Assembly (NCBI RefSeq): GCF_900115465.1
Contig: NZ_FOWN01000022.1
Location: 1 to 48,872, forward strand
Reading direction: 5' to 3'
DNA length: 48,872 bases
Source of the DNA: Halolactibacillus alkaliphilus
GTDB taxonomy: Bacteria > Bacillota > Bacilli > Bacillales > Amphibacillaceae
The notes under the pieces are model-generated. The model did no database searches and was not told the DNA's origin. It worked only from the letters and a program-made list of their open reading frames with translations. The position numbers were made by a program, and so were the translations under genes. Below are positions 35,118 through 42,633 of the stretch, one piece after another. Every line of letters begins with the position of its first letter. Within the stretch, counting starts at the first letter, position 1.

Positions 35118-36131
35118 TTATCTATTAACATCCGCTGTCTCATATAACATAGCAGCTTCTATTTCGGCCGCAGTTGACATTGGTGTATCTCCTGAAATCG
35201 TACATGCCAACATCCCTGCTGATACAGCAAATTCAACGGTTTTCTCCAGCTTAAATCCCGCTAGTTCGCCGTGCAGAATACCACTCGTAAAAGCATCCCC
35301 TGAACCAATTCGATCATGAACAGTAAATGAACGATTATCTGAAAAGACAAATTTGTTATTCTTGTATATGTAGCCTTTAAGTACATGTGTATTATCTGCA
35401 TTTATCTTTCGATGCGTTCCCGCTATTATATTGATATTGAAGGTTTCTGCCACTTGAGGAATAAGTTCTTTTAATTGTTCTTCTCTTGTTGTTTGATTCG
35501 TCTGCATACCTAACACAAACATCGCATCTTTTTCATTCATCATAACAATATCAGCTAAATCAAGCATAGCTTTATAGTGCGGCTTGGCTTCCTCATAACC
35601 TCCCTCCCACAGAGAGGGACGATAATTACAATCAAAACAAACCAACCCACCCTGCTCTTTTACTTTTTTAGCTAATTGCTTCATACTCTCACGTACTTGA
35701 TCAGTCATAGCCAGCGTAATGCCACATAAATGAATAATATCAGCTTTTTTAGCTATTTCATCTATATTATAGTCGGCTAAAACTGAAGTATTAAAACTAC
35801 TCTCTAATCGATTAGTATACGTTACTCTACTTGCTCGTTGTGCAAAACCGTTTTCCAAAAAAAACATCCCAAGATATTTACTTCCCCTGGTAATATAATT
35901 ATTTTTGATACTTAATTTTTGCAAAAAAGATAATGCGGCGTCACCTATTGGATTATCGGGTAGTTTAGTCACAAGGTAACCCTCATAACCTAATTTTATC
36001 ATAGCAGAGGCAATGTTAACGCCAGTACCTGAAAAAGAATAGCGTAAAGTATTTGCTTGCGTCAGTAATTCATAACCTGGAACCGTCATGCGCATCATCA
36101 CTTCTCCGAAAGAGAACACATTTTTAGTCAT
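35118..36131 (-). CDS. PfkB-family sugar kinase, probably 2-keto-3-deoxygluconate kinase
   Basis: A 337-residue ribokinase-fold enzyme. The N-terminal glycine motif is in VFSFGEVMMRMTVPG ... YSFSGTGVNIASAMIKLG. The C-terminal anion-hole/catalytic motif is in DRIGSGDAFTSGILHGEL, with the base Asp in GSGD. KDG kinases typically have this opening and length. In context it would make 2-keto-3-deoxy-6-phosphogluconate for the aldolase encoded upstream. I prefer the ATG at 36131, overlapping the aldolase stop by 8 bases; a TTG three codons earlier is possible. Other PfkB substrates cannot be excluded by reading alone. Confidence 0.85.
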   Translation of the reverse strand: MTKNVFSFGEVMMRMTVPGYELLTQANTLRYSFSGTGVNIASAMIKLGYEGYLVTKLPDNPIGDAALSFLQKLSIKNNYITRGSKYLGMFFLENGFAQRASRVTYTNRLESSFNTSVLADYNIDEIAKKADIIHLCGITLAMTDQVRESMKQLAKKVKEQGGLVCFDCNYRPSLWEGGYEEAKPHYKAMLDLADIVMMNEKDAMFVLGMQTNQTTREEQLKELIPQVAETFNINIIAGTHRKINADNTHVLKGYIYKNNKFVFSDNRSFTVHDRIGSGDAFTSGILHGELAGFKLEKTVEFAVSAGMLACTISGDTPMSTAAEIEAAMLYETADVNR

Positions 36132-36873
36132 ACTGATCAACCAACTTTTTCGTCATTGTCAATAGTTCTTTCATGTCTGACGTACTCGTCTCACCGGTAT
36201 CAGGGTTAATAATAGATGAGTAGACATGAGGAATTATTTTAGGTACGTTCGCTTCTAAAGCAATTCCTACTATGGTTGAATAATTTTCCAAATCAATTCC
36301 ACCTGTAGGTTCTAAAGCAAATTGCTCTTCACCGCATGCTTTTGCAATCGCTCGAAACTCAGCTTCATGTTGTAGACCTTTCATCGGAAAATACTTAATC
36401 GCCTGTCCACCCATATCGCGAACAAGAGCAATGGCTGCTTTAATTGGCATAACTGCATGTTCTGAATTAGAACTTATTGGACCCGTTGATACATTGACAT
36501 AACCTACTTTACCTGTCGGCGAAACAAGGGCGTTAATCCAACTAGCTTTTCCGCCTAAGTTTGCTCTTGTCGCTCCAACATAAGGAAATACCTGATTAAT
36601 ATGATTGCCAGAATAGTACTTAGAAATTTCTGAAACGACAGAAGCTTGTCTATTATCCCCTGCACCTAACCCAATAGAAACAGCTTGATCAATTGCATTG
36701 CCATAGTCCTGCATGGCGGATACTGCTTCATTGACGGTATCATAGTCCTTAGAAAGGACACCTACTAATACATACCCGTCAGCTGCTTCAAAAACTTTTT
36801 TTGCATTATCAATACTATTTGCTAAAACATTTAGTGCGACCCGACCTTTATAGAAACGTTTTTCTATACTCAT
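36124..36873 (-). CDS. dgaF: DgaF-type 2-keto-3-deoxy-6-phosphogluconate aldolase
   Basis: A 249-residue protein matching the KDGP-aldolase (DgaF) family of D-glucosaminate operons: RVALNVLANSIDNAKKVFEAADGYVLVGVLSK, IGLGAGDNRQASVV, HINQVFPYVGATRANLG, VNVSTGPISS, GGQAIKYFPMKGLQHEAEFRAIAKACGEEQFALEPTGGIDLENY. The Lys of IKYFPMKGL is a good candidate for the Schiff-base residue. It splits KDG-6-phosphate into pyruvate and glyceraldehyde-3-phosphate. AGGAGGAG precedes the ATG. It lies directly downstream of the DgaE-type lyase gene and overlaps the kinase gene. Confidence 0.88.
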   Translation of the reverse strand: MSIEKRFYKGRVALNVLANSIDNAKKVFEAADGYVLVGVLSKDYDTVNEAVSAMQDYGNAIDQAVSIGLGAGDNRQASVVSEISKYYSGNHINQVFPYVGATRANLGGKASWINALVSPTGKVGYVNVSTGPISSNSEHAVMPIKAAIALVRDMGGQAIKYFPMKGLQHEAEFRAIAKACGEEQFALEPTGGIDLENYSTIVGIALEANVPKIIPHVYSSIINPDTGETSTSDMKELLTMTKKLVDQYD

Positions 36874-36875
36874 TG

Positions 36876-37979
36876 TTATTCTCCTCCTAAAATAGCCTTT
36901 AATCTGTCTTTTATTATATCGACTTCATTATCCTTTAATGGACGTGGATCAATATCAAAGTACCCCTGACGCACACCATAATCTCGAGTATAAATAGCAA
37001 TATTACCACTTCGCAACTTGTCAGTTACCTCTTTAGCGGATATCTGTGTGACAGCTGAATCAATATGTACCCTTCCTCTATATATAGCCCTACCAGCTTC
37101 ATCTTGAACAATCTTTACATCGACACCATGAATGTCTCGAAGTTCTTTAAGTGCTTCAAGACTTGTCTTTTCATTATCACTATTATCATCTTTAACAAAA
37201 AACTCTTCTAAAGCTTGTAGTAAGCCAAATATAGATTCCTTACCAACCTTCATACACCTACCGATACCATGCATTTGTACTTTCAACCCATTGATATACT
37301 CTTTCTTACCAGCTACAATTCCAGACGTCGGTCCTTCAATTGCCTTTGAACCACTATAAATGACAAGATCACTCACATGTACATACTTTTTCAAATCTTC
37401 TTCTGCAGCCGCATCAACAATAAGTGGTATGTGATGCTCCTGTGCCACTTGCCATGCTTCTTCAACAGAAATCATATTCTTTTGAACAGTATGATGAGAC
37501 TTCACATATAAGATTGCTGCTGTATGTTGATTTATTGCCTCTGAAATATGTGTTGTTTTCCCTTCATTAGCATAGCCTACTTCAACTAAATTCCCGCCCC
37601 CAAGATGTACCATCGTTTCAACTGGTGCACCATATTGCACATTATGACCTTTCAGTAATATGATTTCATTTTTAGGTATCGTTTCTTGATGAAGCCTCTC
37701 ACTTTTCCGGCGGTTACCTCTGGTTATAATAGCCGCCACTGACAAAGCTATACCACTAGATGCAGAATTAACAACGATGGCCGCTTCTGACTCTAAAAGG
37801 TTTGCAATGTGCTCTCCGGCTTTTTCAACTAAGTCCGCCATTTCCACATAATTTCTCCCTCCACGTGTTACAGCCTCCATTACTGTACTTGATGGAGCAG
37901 AAACCCCTAAAATGCTCATCCTTCCACTAGCGTTAATCACTCGTTTTAGTCCATATTTAGCATTCAATGTATTCACCAT
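36876..37979 (-). CDS. dgaE: DgaE-type PLP-dependent ammonia-lyase
   Basis: A 367-residue fold-type I PLP enzyme related to SelA and to D-glucosaminate-6-phosphate ammonia-lyase (DgaE). The opening is AKYGLKRVINASGRMSILGVS. The Schiff-base lysine is in LVIYSGSKAIEGPTSGIVAGKKE, with the PLP-ring Asp in PLIVDAAAEEDL. It would remove ammonia from a 2-amino-2-deoxy sugar acid to give the 2-keto-3-deoxy acid. AGGGG lies 6 bases before the ATG, and the start overlaps the amidohydrolase gene by 23 bases, so translation is coupled. Whether the substrate is phosphorylated is the open question, because no Dga PTS is present and a KDG kinase is. Confidence 0.88.
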   Translation of the reverse strand: MVNTLNAKYGLKRVINASGRMSILGVSAPSSTVMEAVTRGGRNYVEMADLVEKAGEHIANLLESEAAIVVNSASSGIALSVAAIITRGNRRKSERLHQETIPKNEIILLKGHNVQYGAPVETMVHLGGGNLVEVGYANEGKTTHISEAINQHTAAILYVKSHHTVQKNMISVEEAWQVAQEHHIPLIVDAAAEEDLKKYVHVSDLVIYSGSKAIEGPTSGIVAGKKEYINGLKVQMHGIGRCMKVGKESIFGLLQALEEFFVKDDNSDNEKTSLEALKELRDIHGVDVKIVQDEAGRAIYRGRVHIDSAVTQISAKEVTDKLRSGNIAIYTRDYGVRQGYFDIDPRPLKDNEVDIIKDRLKAILGGE

Positions 37980-39060
37980 TCACAACAACCCCTCTTACAC
38001 TGATTTGTTTGTCACATTTATATTCTAGTCCAGTAGAATCTTTTAACATAATGGCTTGGTCTTCAACAGAAAATAAGGTGAGGTTCGCAACATCTCCAAC
38101 AGAAACCCTTCCAAGTTCAGGTTTTTTCAACCACTTTGCCGCATTTACTGTAACAGCATCAATCACATCTTTTAAGGAATAACCCAAATATAAGAATTTA
38201 GTTAACGTATCAGACATGCTGTAAACAGGGCCTTGCAAACGATTTTTTCTATATATATCCGTGCTAATTGTATTAAATTTAATATTATGGTCTTTTGCTT
38301 GTTTTGCAGTTGAAAATGAAAAGCTCGCATTCCCATGCCCAACATCTAAATGAACCCCTCTGTTCAATGCTTGTATAAATGAAGGCAACGGTCTTCCCAG
38401 TTCATCAAATATATTATTTTTTTTAGGATGTAAATAATGCGTGATAATATCATTGCATTCAAGCATTTCTAAGATTTCAACAATACTTGGTGGCCCTGAT
38501 CCGATATGTACCATTAAAGGCAGCGACGTCATATTAGACAGCTTTTTCGCCACTTTTAAAGGTTCTAATCCGTTTTTCCCCACTACACTTTTGCTCATCC
38601 TTACTTTTAACCCAACAATCAAGTCTTTATATTTGTCTAGCGTTAAAAGTAAAGCATCTTCATCTAACCAAGTTAAATTAGATAATTCATCTATCCTCTG
38701 TAAACCTATTTTAGATACGTTTAAGAAAGCGAATACATTTGTCTTGGCACTTTTCGAGTAATTAATTAACTTATGAAAATTATCACTCCCAGCACTACCC
38801 GCATCAACAATAGTGGTTACACCTAATTTATATCCAATCTCATCCACTTCATCCCCATAAGGATCTAATTCAGGTAAAGCATGGACATGCATGTCAATCC
38901 AACCACTAGAAATATACACTTTTTGTTTAAAATCAATAACTTCCTCTCCAATGCCTTGGCCTGAAGAAGCAATATCTACAATTTTTTTTTCTTTTATTAC
39001 TAAATCAAACACTTTCTCTTCTACTGTCTTTACGTTTCGAAGAACCAAACTATTAACCAT
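37957..39060 (-). CDS. Amidohydrolase/deacetylase-family metallohydrolase
   Basis: A 367-residue TIM-barrel metal hydrolase of the group that accompanies dgaE/dgaF in Firmicutes. HxH metal site is in SGWIDMHVHALPELDPYG. The carboxylated-lysine candidate is in DLIVGLKVRMSKS, further His residues in PLMVHIGSGPP and DIITHYLHPKKNN, a late metal His in GVHLDVGHGNASFSF, and the usual Asp in NTISTDIYRK. It probably deacetylates an N-acetylated sugar acid, such as N-acetyl-D-glucosaminate, before ammonia removal; this is inferred from context. AAAGGATGG lies before the ATG. It is the first gene of the operon, behind the promoter at 39123-39151. Confidence 0.82.
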   Translation of the reverse strand: MVNSLVLRNVKTVEEKVFDLVIKEKKIVDIASSGQGIGEEVIDFKQKVYISSGWIDMHVHALPELDPYGDEVDEIGYKLGVTTIVDAGSAGSDNFHKLINYSKSAKTNVFAFLNVSKIGLQRIDELSNLTWLDEDALLLTLDKYKDLIVGLKVRMSKSVVGKNGLEPLKVAKKLSNMTSLPLMVHIGSGPPSIVEILEMLECNDIITHYLHPKKNNIFDELGRPLPSFIQALNRGVHLDVGHGNASFSFSTAKQAKDHNIKFNTISTDIYRKNRLQGPVYSMSDTLTKFLYLGYSLKDVIDAVTVNAAKWLKKPELGRVSVGDVANLTLFSVEDQAIMLKDSTGLEYKCDKQISVRGVVVNGEYIEC

Positions 39061-39122
39061 AAGGAACCATCCTTTTTTATAAATTTAAGTGGTACTTTCA
39101 TTTGATTACCTGTTTAAAAAGT

Positions 39123-39163
39123 ATCTTATCATTTTAATTTTATTTAGTCAATATAACGTTATA
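39123..39163 (-). promoter_or_regulatory. Promoter and GntR-type operator of the glucosaminate-type operon
   Basis: Minus-strand TTGACT (39146-39151), 17-base spacer, TAAGAT (39123-39128). The perfect palindrome TATAACGTTATA (39152-39163) abuts the -35 box. It is a good candidate site for the GntR-family regulator that ends this operon. Confidence 0.7.
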
Positions 39164-39206
39164 ATGTTTAAAACGAACTAACTGCTGTAACTATTAATGT
39201 CTCCCT

Positions 39207-39735
39207 CAAAAAATTGTGTTCCAAAACCGCCTCACCTTCCCATCCCCCTCACCCCCTTATCTCCCAAGGGCTCAGGTCCCTTTTCCTCTCTCCCCTTCGT
39301 TTCCTTCATAAAAAAATTATGTTCCAGCTTTTTGCCCATTTTCACTCATTTGTGTAACGATTTTACACTCATTTCGAGAAAATAATTACGTTCCAGAATA
39401 GAGAAGGAATAGACGGGAAGCAGCTTGATTTTCTACCTGAATCAGACAAGATAAAACACAGATTCTATTACGTGTAGAAACCAACTGAATAAGAAATGAA
39501 TGTGCTTGAACCCTTACAGAGAAAGGTTTGAAAGATACCCATGCAGAAAAAAACGGTTGGATCAGGATTGGTTTTGAATGAAAATTAAGTCGGAGTGCGG
39601 TTGAAAATCCGGAGAAATTGGCAATAAAAAATCCGAAGGCTAGCCGGAAAAACACCGGAAAAACCTTCGGATTTGGAACATTATTTTTATTTAAGGAACG
39701 TTTTTATTTTGTTCGGAACATAATTATTTTGTTGG
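39207..39735. repeat. Six AAAAATTATGTTCC-like boxes, three in each orientation
   Basis: Forward copies end near 39222 (AAAAATTGTGTTCC), 39325 (AAAAAATTATGTTCC) and 39394 (AAAATAATTACGTTCC). Inverted copies start near 39675 (GGAACATTATTTTT), 39695 (GGAACGTTTTTATTTT) and 39715 (GGAACATAATTATTTT). Between the two sets are a pyrimidine-rich stretch (39220-39310), a purine-rich stretch and the qat terminator. There is no credible gene in 39181-39770. The arrangement is at the border of the metabolic operon and the defence island. Confidence 0.6.
39625..39673 (-). terminator. Terminator of the qat operon
   Basis: Arms AATCCGAAGG (39630-39639) and CCTTCGGATT (39664-39673) with an inner CCGG/CCGG pairing. 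On the minus strand the stem is followed by TTTTTTATTG. It is about 100 bases past the qatD stop. Confidence 0.8.
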
Positions 39736-39772
39736 CACATAGTAGATATGGGTAGACTGCTTAAATCTATCC

Positions 39773-40510
39773 TTACCCTTTCATTTGTTTAACAAGTAAT
39801 TCGTTTAAGTTTTGGTAGACTATAGATCTGAAATCATCCACTCCTAAAAATTGTTCAAACTCACCATAAATCCTTGGAATATCGTTGGGAACAATACTTT
39901 TTCTTCCTATAGAACCATATGGACCATCTGTCTCAACAAGGATCCTATCTAAAGGTAAACTTTTTATTATTTCTTTTCCCTTTTTTGACCTTAACATTGA
40001 AGGATTCAAAGATAAATAATAACCTGCTTCAAGTATTTCTTGTAATGCATCCAAGGTTCCTGTATACCAATGGAATACAGCATATTTAACGTTTGTTTCG
40101 ATTAGTATTTTTAATACATCCTTCTCCGCATTTCTTGAATGTATTGAAAATACCTTCTGCTCTTCACTTCCCCGTTGACAAATATAACGAAAAATCTTAA
40201 CTTGTTCATCACGAAATCTATAGAGCTGTTTAGAATAATCTAATCCAATTTCACCTAGGTACTTCGACTTTCCAATGTATTGATTGAAAAGCCTTTTATT
40301 AAAGGGCTTAATTTTTATCATTTCGGGATGATATCCTAAGGCAATTTTTACATATTTAGAAGCAGAGAAACTTTCCAATGATTTTTTAAACACCTCTGGA
40401 AAATTGGTTACAAAAAGAGCATAAATTTTGTTATTGTCATAGTAGTTGAATATTTCCCTGTAGTTGGGATAATAGTCAATGTGGACATGAAAATCGACAA
40501 AATTTCTCAT
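39773..40510 (-). CDS. qatD: QatD, TatD-like metal-dependent nuclease
   Basis: A 245-residue TatD-family hydrolase. HxH is at His8/His10 in FVDFHVHID, Glu87 is in LGEIGLDYSK, His124 in FSIHSRNAEKD, His147 in AVFHWYTG and Asp195 in LVETDGPYG, so the full metal set is present. TatD proteins are 3'-5' DNases. In the QatABCD anti-phage system this is the D component. Start: AGGA lies before the ATG, only 4 bases after the qatC stop, so the two are co-translated. It is slightly shorter than stand-alone TatD (about 260). The four-gene context, rather than this gene alone, gives the name. The terminator at 39625-39673 follows. Confidence 0.88.
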   Translation of the reverse strand: MRNFVDFHVHIDYYPNYREIFNYYDNNKIYALFVTNFPEVFKKSLESFSASKYVKIALGYHPEMIKIKPFNKRLFNQYIGKSKYLGEIGLDYSKQLYRFRDEQVKIFRYICQRGSEEQKVFSIHSRNAEKDVLKILIETNVKYAVFHWYTGTLDALQEILEAGYYLSLNPSMLRSKKGKEIIKSLPLDRILVETDGPYGSIGRKSIVPNDIPRIYGEFEQFLGVDDFRSIVYQNLNELLVKQMKG

Positions 40511-40514
40511 ATTC

Positions 40515-41906
40515 CTATTTCAATCCCATGTATTCTTTCAATTGACCACCATTTGCTTTATCTTCATATTCCACCATAGTTAGCAACTCCTTTATAGATT
40601 CTCTATATAGTCGTTCATATAATTCATACTCTTTACTGGTTAAATAACCTTGTTTTCGTAGTAATCCTTTGGTGAAAAATGGTTTACCTTCATTATCTAC
40701 GAATCTTCTGATGGTAAATAATATAGCTTTGAGGTCACTTGCCTTTCCATCAATTTTGTTATTCTCATAAATAAATTCTTTATTTAACGAGTAGTGCGGA
40801 TTGTATTTATCTTCTACAAAACCATTAGTAACCAAAGATGCTTTACGTATTAAGCATGGGTAACAATATCCACAGTTTAGCGGTGGACTTTCTCCATCAT
40901 ACCTAGCCTGACAAGGGTGTGAACAGGACAATGTTTCCATATACATATTTTTGAATACAAAATTTCCTTTTTGCTCGTTAATAATTTCACCTTTGGACAT
41001 TGTTGAATAAAAATTCTCCACTCGATGACCAATATCCAATTTACTCAGTAATTCATTAACCCTTTTCAGGAAGTATGGATGCGTTGTTCTAGTACTACAA
41101 CTTCCAGATCTACTTTGTGTTAAAGGAACATTTATGCCTATAAACCCATTCTCTGGAATGTATACAGGGGTATTCTTACCTACAGCTGCAGCAACTGCTA
41201 TAGCACCTGTAATAAATAAGAAGGATCTACTTCTGCTTGTACTTTCTCCAAATAGGGTACCTTTTGAAATATTTGTGGGTCTCCTTGGCGAAACGTTAAA
41301 TTGAACAAAGTCTAAATTTGATTGACTATAATGATCTCTAATTGAGTCAATTAATAATTGCTGTCTCCTTAACAGTAGATTGTATTCTTTAAACCCTACA
41401 AATAGTGGATTTTTTTTATTATCTAAAAGAGATAAAGCACCACAAAAAGAGTCTAGTCCACCAGAAAATAGGGAAACACAATCAAATGAGGAAGCACTTT
41501 TGATGTTATACTTTTTATTTACTTTATCCCCTCTAAACCTTTCAGTCGTTGAGTAAAAAGAAATATCCCATTTATCGCCACTAAGAAAAGATAGAGTTTC
41601 ATCTAATATTTTTTTCACCGAGTTCCATTTTTCGTATTGTAGAACGGGAATATTTAAATTAAGTTCCCTACTCCAACCATCTCCAGCAATTTTTCTAGGA
41701 ATCTTTTTATCTGCTGTGAAAACAGTAATCCCAACAATCAATAAATCCTCTACAATTTCAGGTAAATATTGAAGACTGAACATTCTCCAGAGATTTTCGA
41801 CATCGGTTTTTACGTTAGATTTATTATTTTTAGGTGATAAATTAAATATAGCACCATCTGGCTTTTCTATTTCATCATTGTTCTTAACAAACCAAATACC
41901 ATTCAT
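40515..41906 (-). CDS. qatC: QatC, QueC-like ATP-pyrophosphatase
   Basis: A 463-residue protein. The PP-loop SGGLDS (148-153, in CVSLFSGGLDSFCGAL) marks an N-type ATP pyrophosphatase of the QueC (7-cyano-7-deazaguanine synthase) class. A C-terminal Cys cluster (Cys328, Cys332, Cys345, Cys348 and Cys351 in the CSHPC and CGYCYPC motifs) is the likely zinc site. It is about twice the length of QueC, with an extra N-terminal domain of about 140 residues, as expected for QatC. No other queuosine-pathway gene (queD, queE, queF) is near, which argues against a housekeeping role. It overlaps qatB by 4 bases (ATGA). Confidence 0.88.
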   Translation of the reverse strand: MNGIWFVKNNDEIEKPDGAIFNLSPKNNKSNVKTDVENLWRMFSLQYLPEIVEDLLIVGITVFTADKKIPRKIAGDGWSRELNLNIPVLQYEKWNSVKKILDETLSFLSGDKWDISFYSTTERFRGDKVNKKYNIKSASSFDCVSLFSGGLDSFCGALSLLDNKKNPLFVGFKEYNLLLRRQQLLIDSIRDHYSQSNLDFVQFNVSPRRPTNISKGTLFGESTSRSRSFLFITGAIAVAAAVGKNTPVYIPENGFIGINVPLTQSRSGSCSTRTTHPYFLKRVNELLSKLDIGHRVENFYSTMSKGEIINEQKGNFVFKNMYMETLSCSHPCQARYDGESPPLNCGYCYPCLIRKASLVTNGFVEDKYNPHYSLNKEFIYENNKIDGKASDLKAILFTIRRFVDNEGKPFFTKGLLRKQGYLTSKEYELYERLYRESIKELLTMVEYEDKANGGQLKEYMGLK

Positions 41907-42619
41907 TTCGAATCACCCCACATTTCAAAAATCATCCATACTTCTTCACACTTCTTTTCAATATAATTCCGTCCTTCCCGGCCCTTCCAGTCAATATTCT
42001 TTAGTCCATCTAATTGATAATTTTCAGCAATTTCAAGCCGAATATACTCACTAATCCTCCCCTGCATTTTTATTGCTGTCCCAATATCATTACATAGAGA
42101 ATTAATTTTTTCGGCAAAGTTTGTGAAAAAAGATACTTTTAGAAATTTTGTGAGATAATCCCTTATAAAAATATCCGTTTCTAAGTTTGAGAATGCTTCT
42201 TGAAGTTCATCTTCATTTCTGACATTACCCATCATATCTTCCATATACTCCTGCATTGCCTGATCCGCTATTGATTGTTGAAGACTATTGTTTCCCACCG
42301 AAAAATAATCAATTAATCCTGCAAATACTTCTTCAGGGCTTCTACCAACTAAATATGATAAACCCACTTCATTTAATGAGTAATTAAGTCCAAAATTTCT
42401 TACTAATCCTGCAAAATTTACCGCTTTGGATCCAGACGATCCTATTGCTGAATTGCCCTCTTTCCGTGAACCACTACTCCCGTTTGCTTTTGAAAAGTTC
42501 GACATTGCTTTTCCTATTGAATCTGGATTATAATTGTTCCTGGCCATTCCAGAAACTGACCTTTTAGCATCACTCCATAAGTGTCCAGTAGGCGGCATAT
42601 ATCCTTTTGATGTCCCCAT
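41903..42619 (-). CDS. qatB: QatB, partner protein of the Qat defence system
   Basis: A 238-residue protein with no enzymatic motif that I can see. The N-terminus is polar and flexible (MGTSKGYMPPTGHLWSDAKRS), followed by a Gly/Ser/Asn-rich stretch around residues 47-68. The rest is mostly helical (YLVGRSPEEVFAGLIDYF, MQEYMEDMMGNVRNEDELQEAFSN, IFIRDYLTKFLKVSFFTNFAEKI) and ends NYIEKKCEEVWMIFEMWGDSK. Gly follows the initiator Met, so Met removal would expose an N-terminal glycine. GGAGGG lies before the ATG. It is named from position between qatA and qatC and from its length and composition. Confidence 0.8.
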   Translation of the reverse strand: MGTSKGYMPPTGHLWSDAKRSVSGMARNNYNPDSIGKAMSNFSKANGSSGSRKEGNSAIGSSGSKAVNFAGLVRNFGLNYSLNEVGLSYLVGRSPEEVFAGLIDYFSVGNNSLQQSIADQAMQEYMEDMMGNVRNEDELQEAFSNLETDIFIRDYLTKFLKVSFFTNFAEKINSLCNDIGTAIKMQGRISEYIRLEIAENYQLDGLKNIDWKGREGRNYIEKKCEEVWMIFEMWGDSK

Positions 42620-42633
42620 TATAAACTTCCCTC

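Noticed and set aside
39386-39655. 89-residue open frame on the minus strand in the box-rich intergenic region
   Set aside because: No ribosome binding site, low-complexity Phe/Ser/Leu-rich product caused by purine-rich DNA on the opposite strand, overlap with the qat terminator, and no recognisable domain.
40515-41906. QueC-like gene as part of queuosine biosynthesis
   Set aside because: No queD, queE or queF nearby, protein about twice QueC length, and the neighbours are the other three Qat components.
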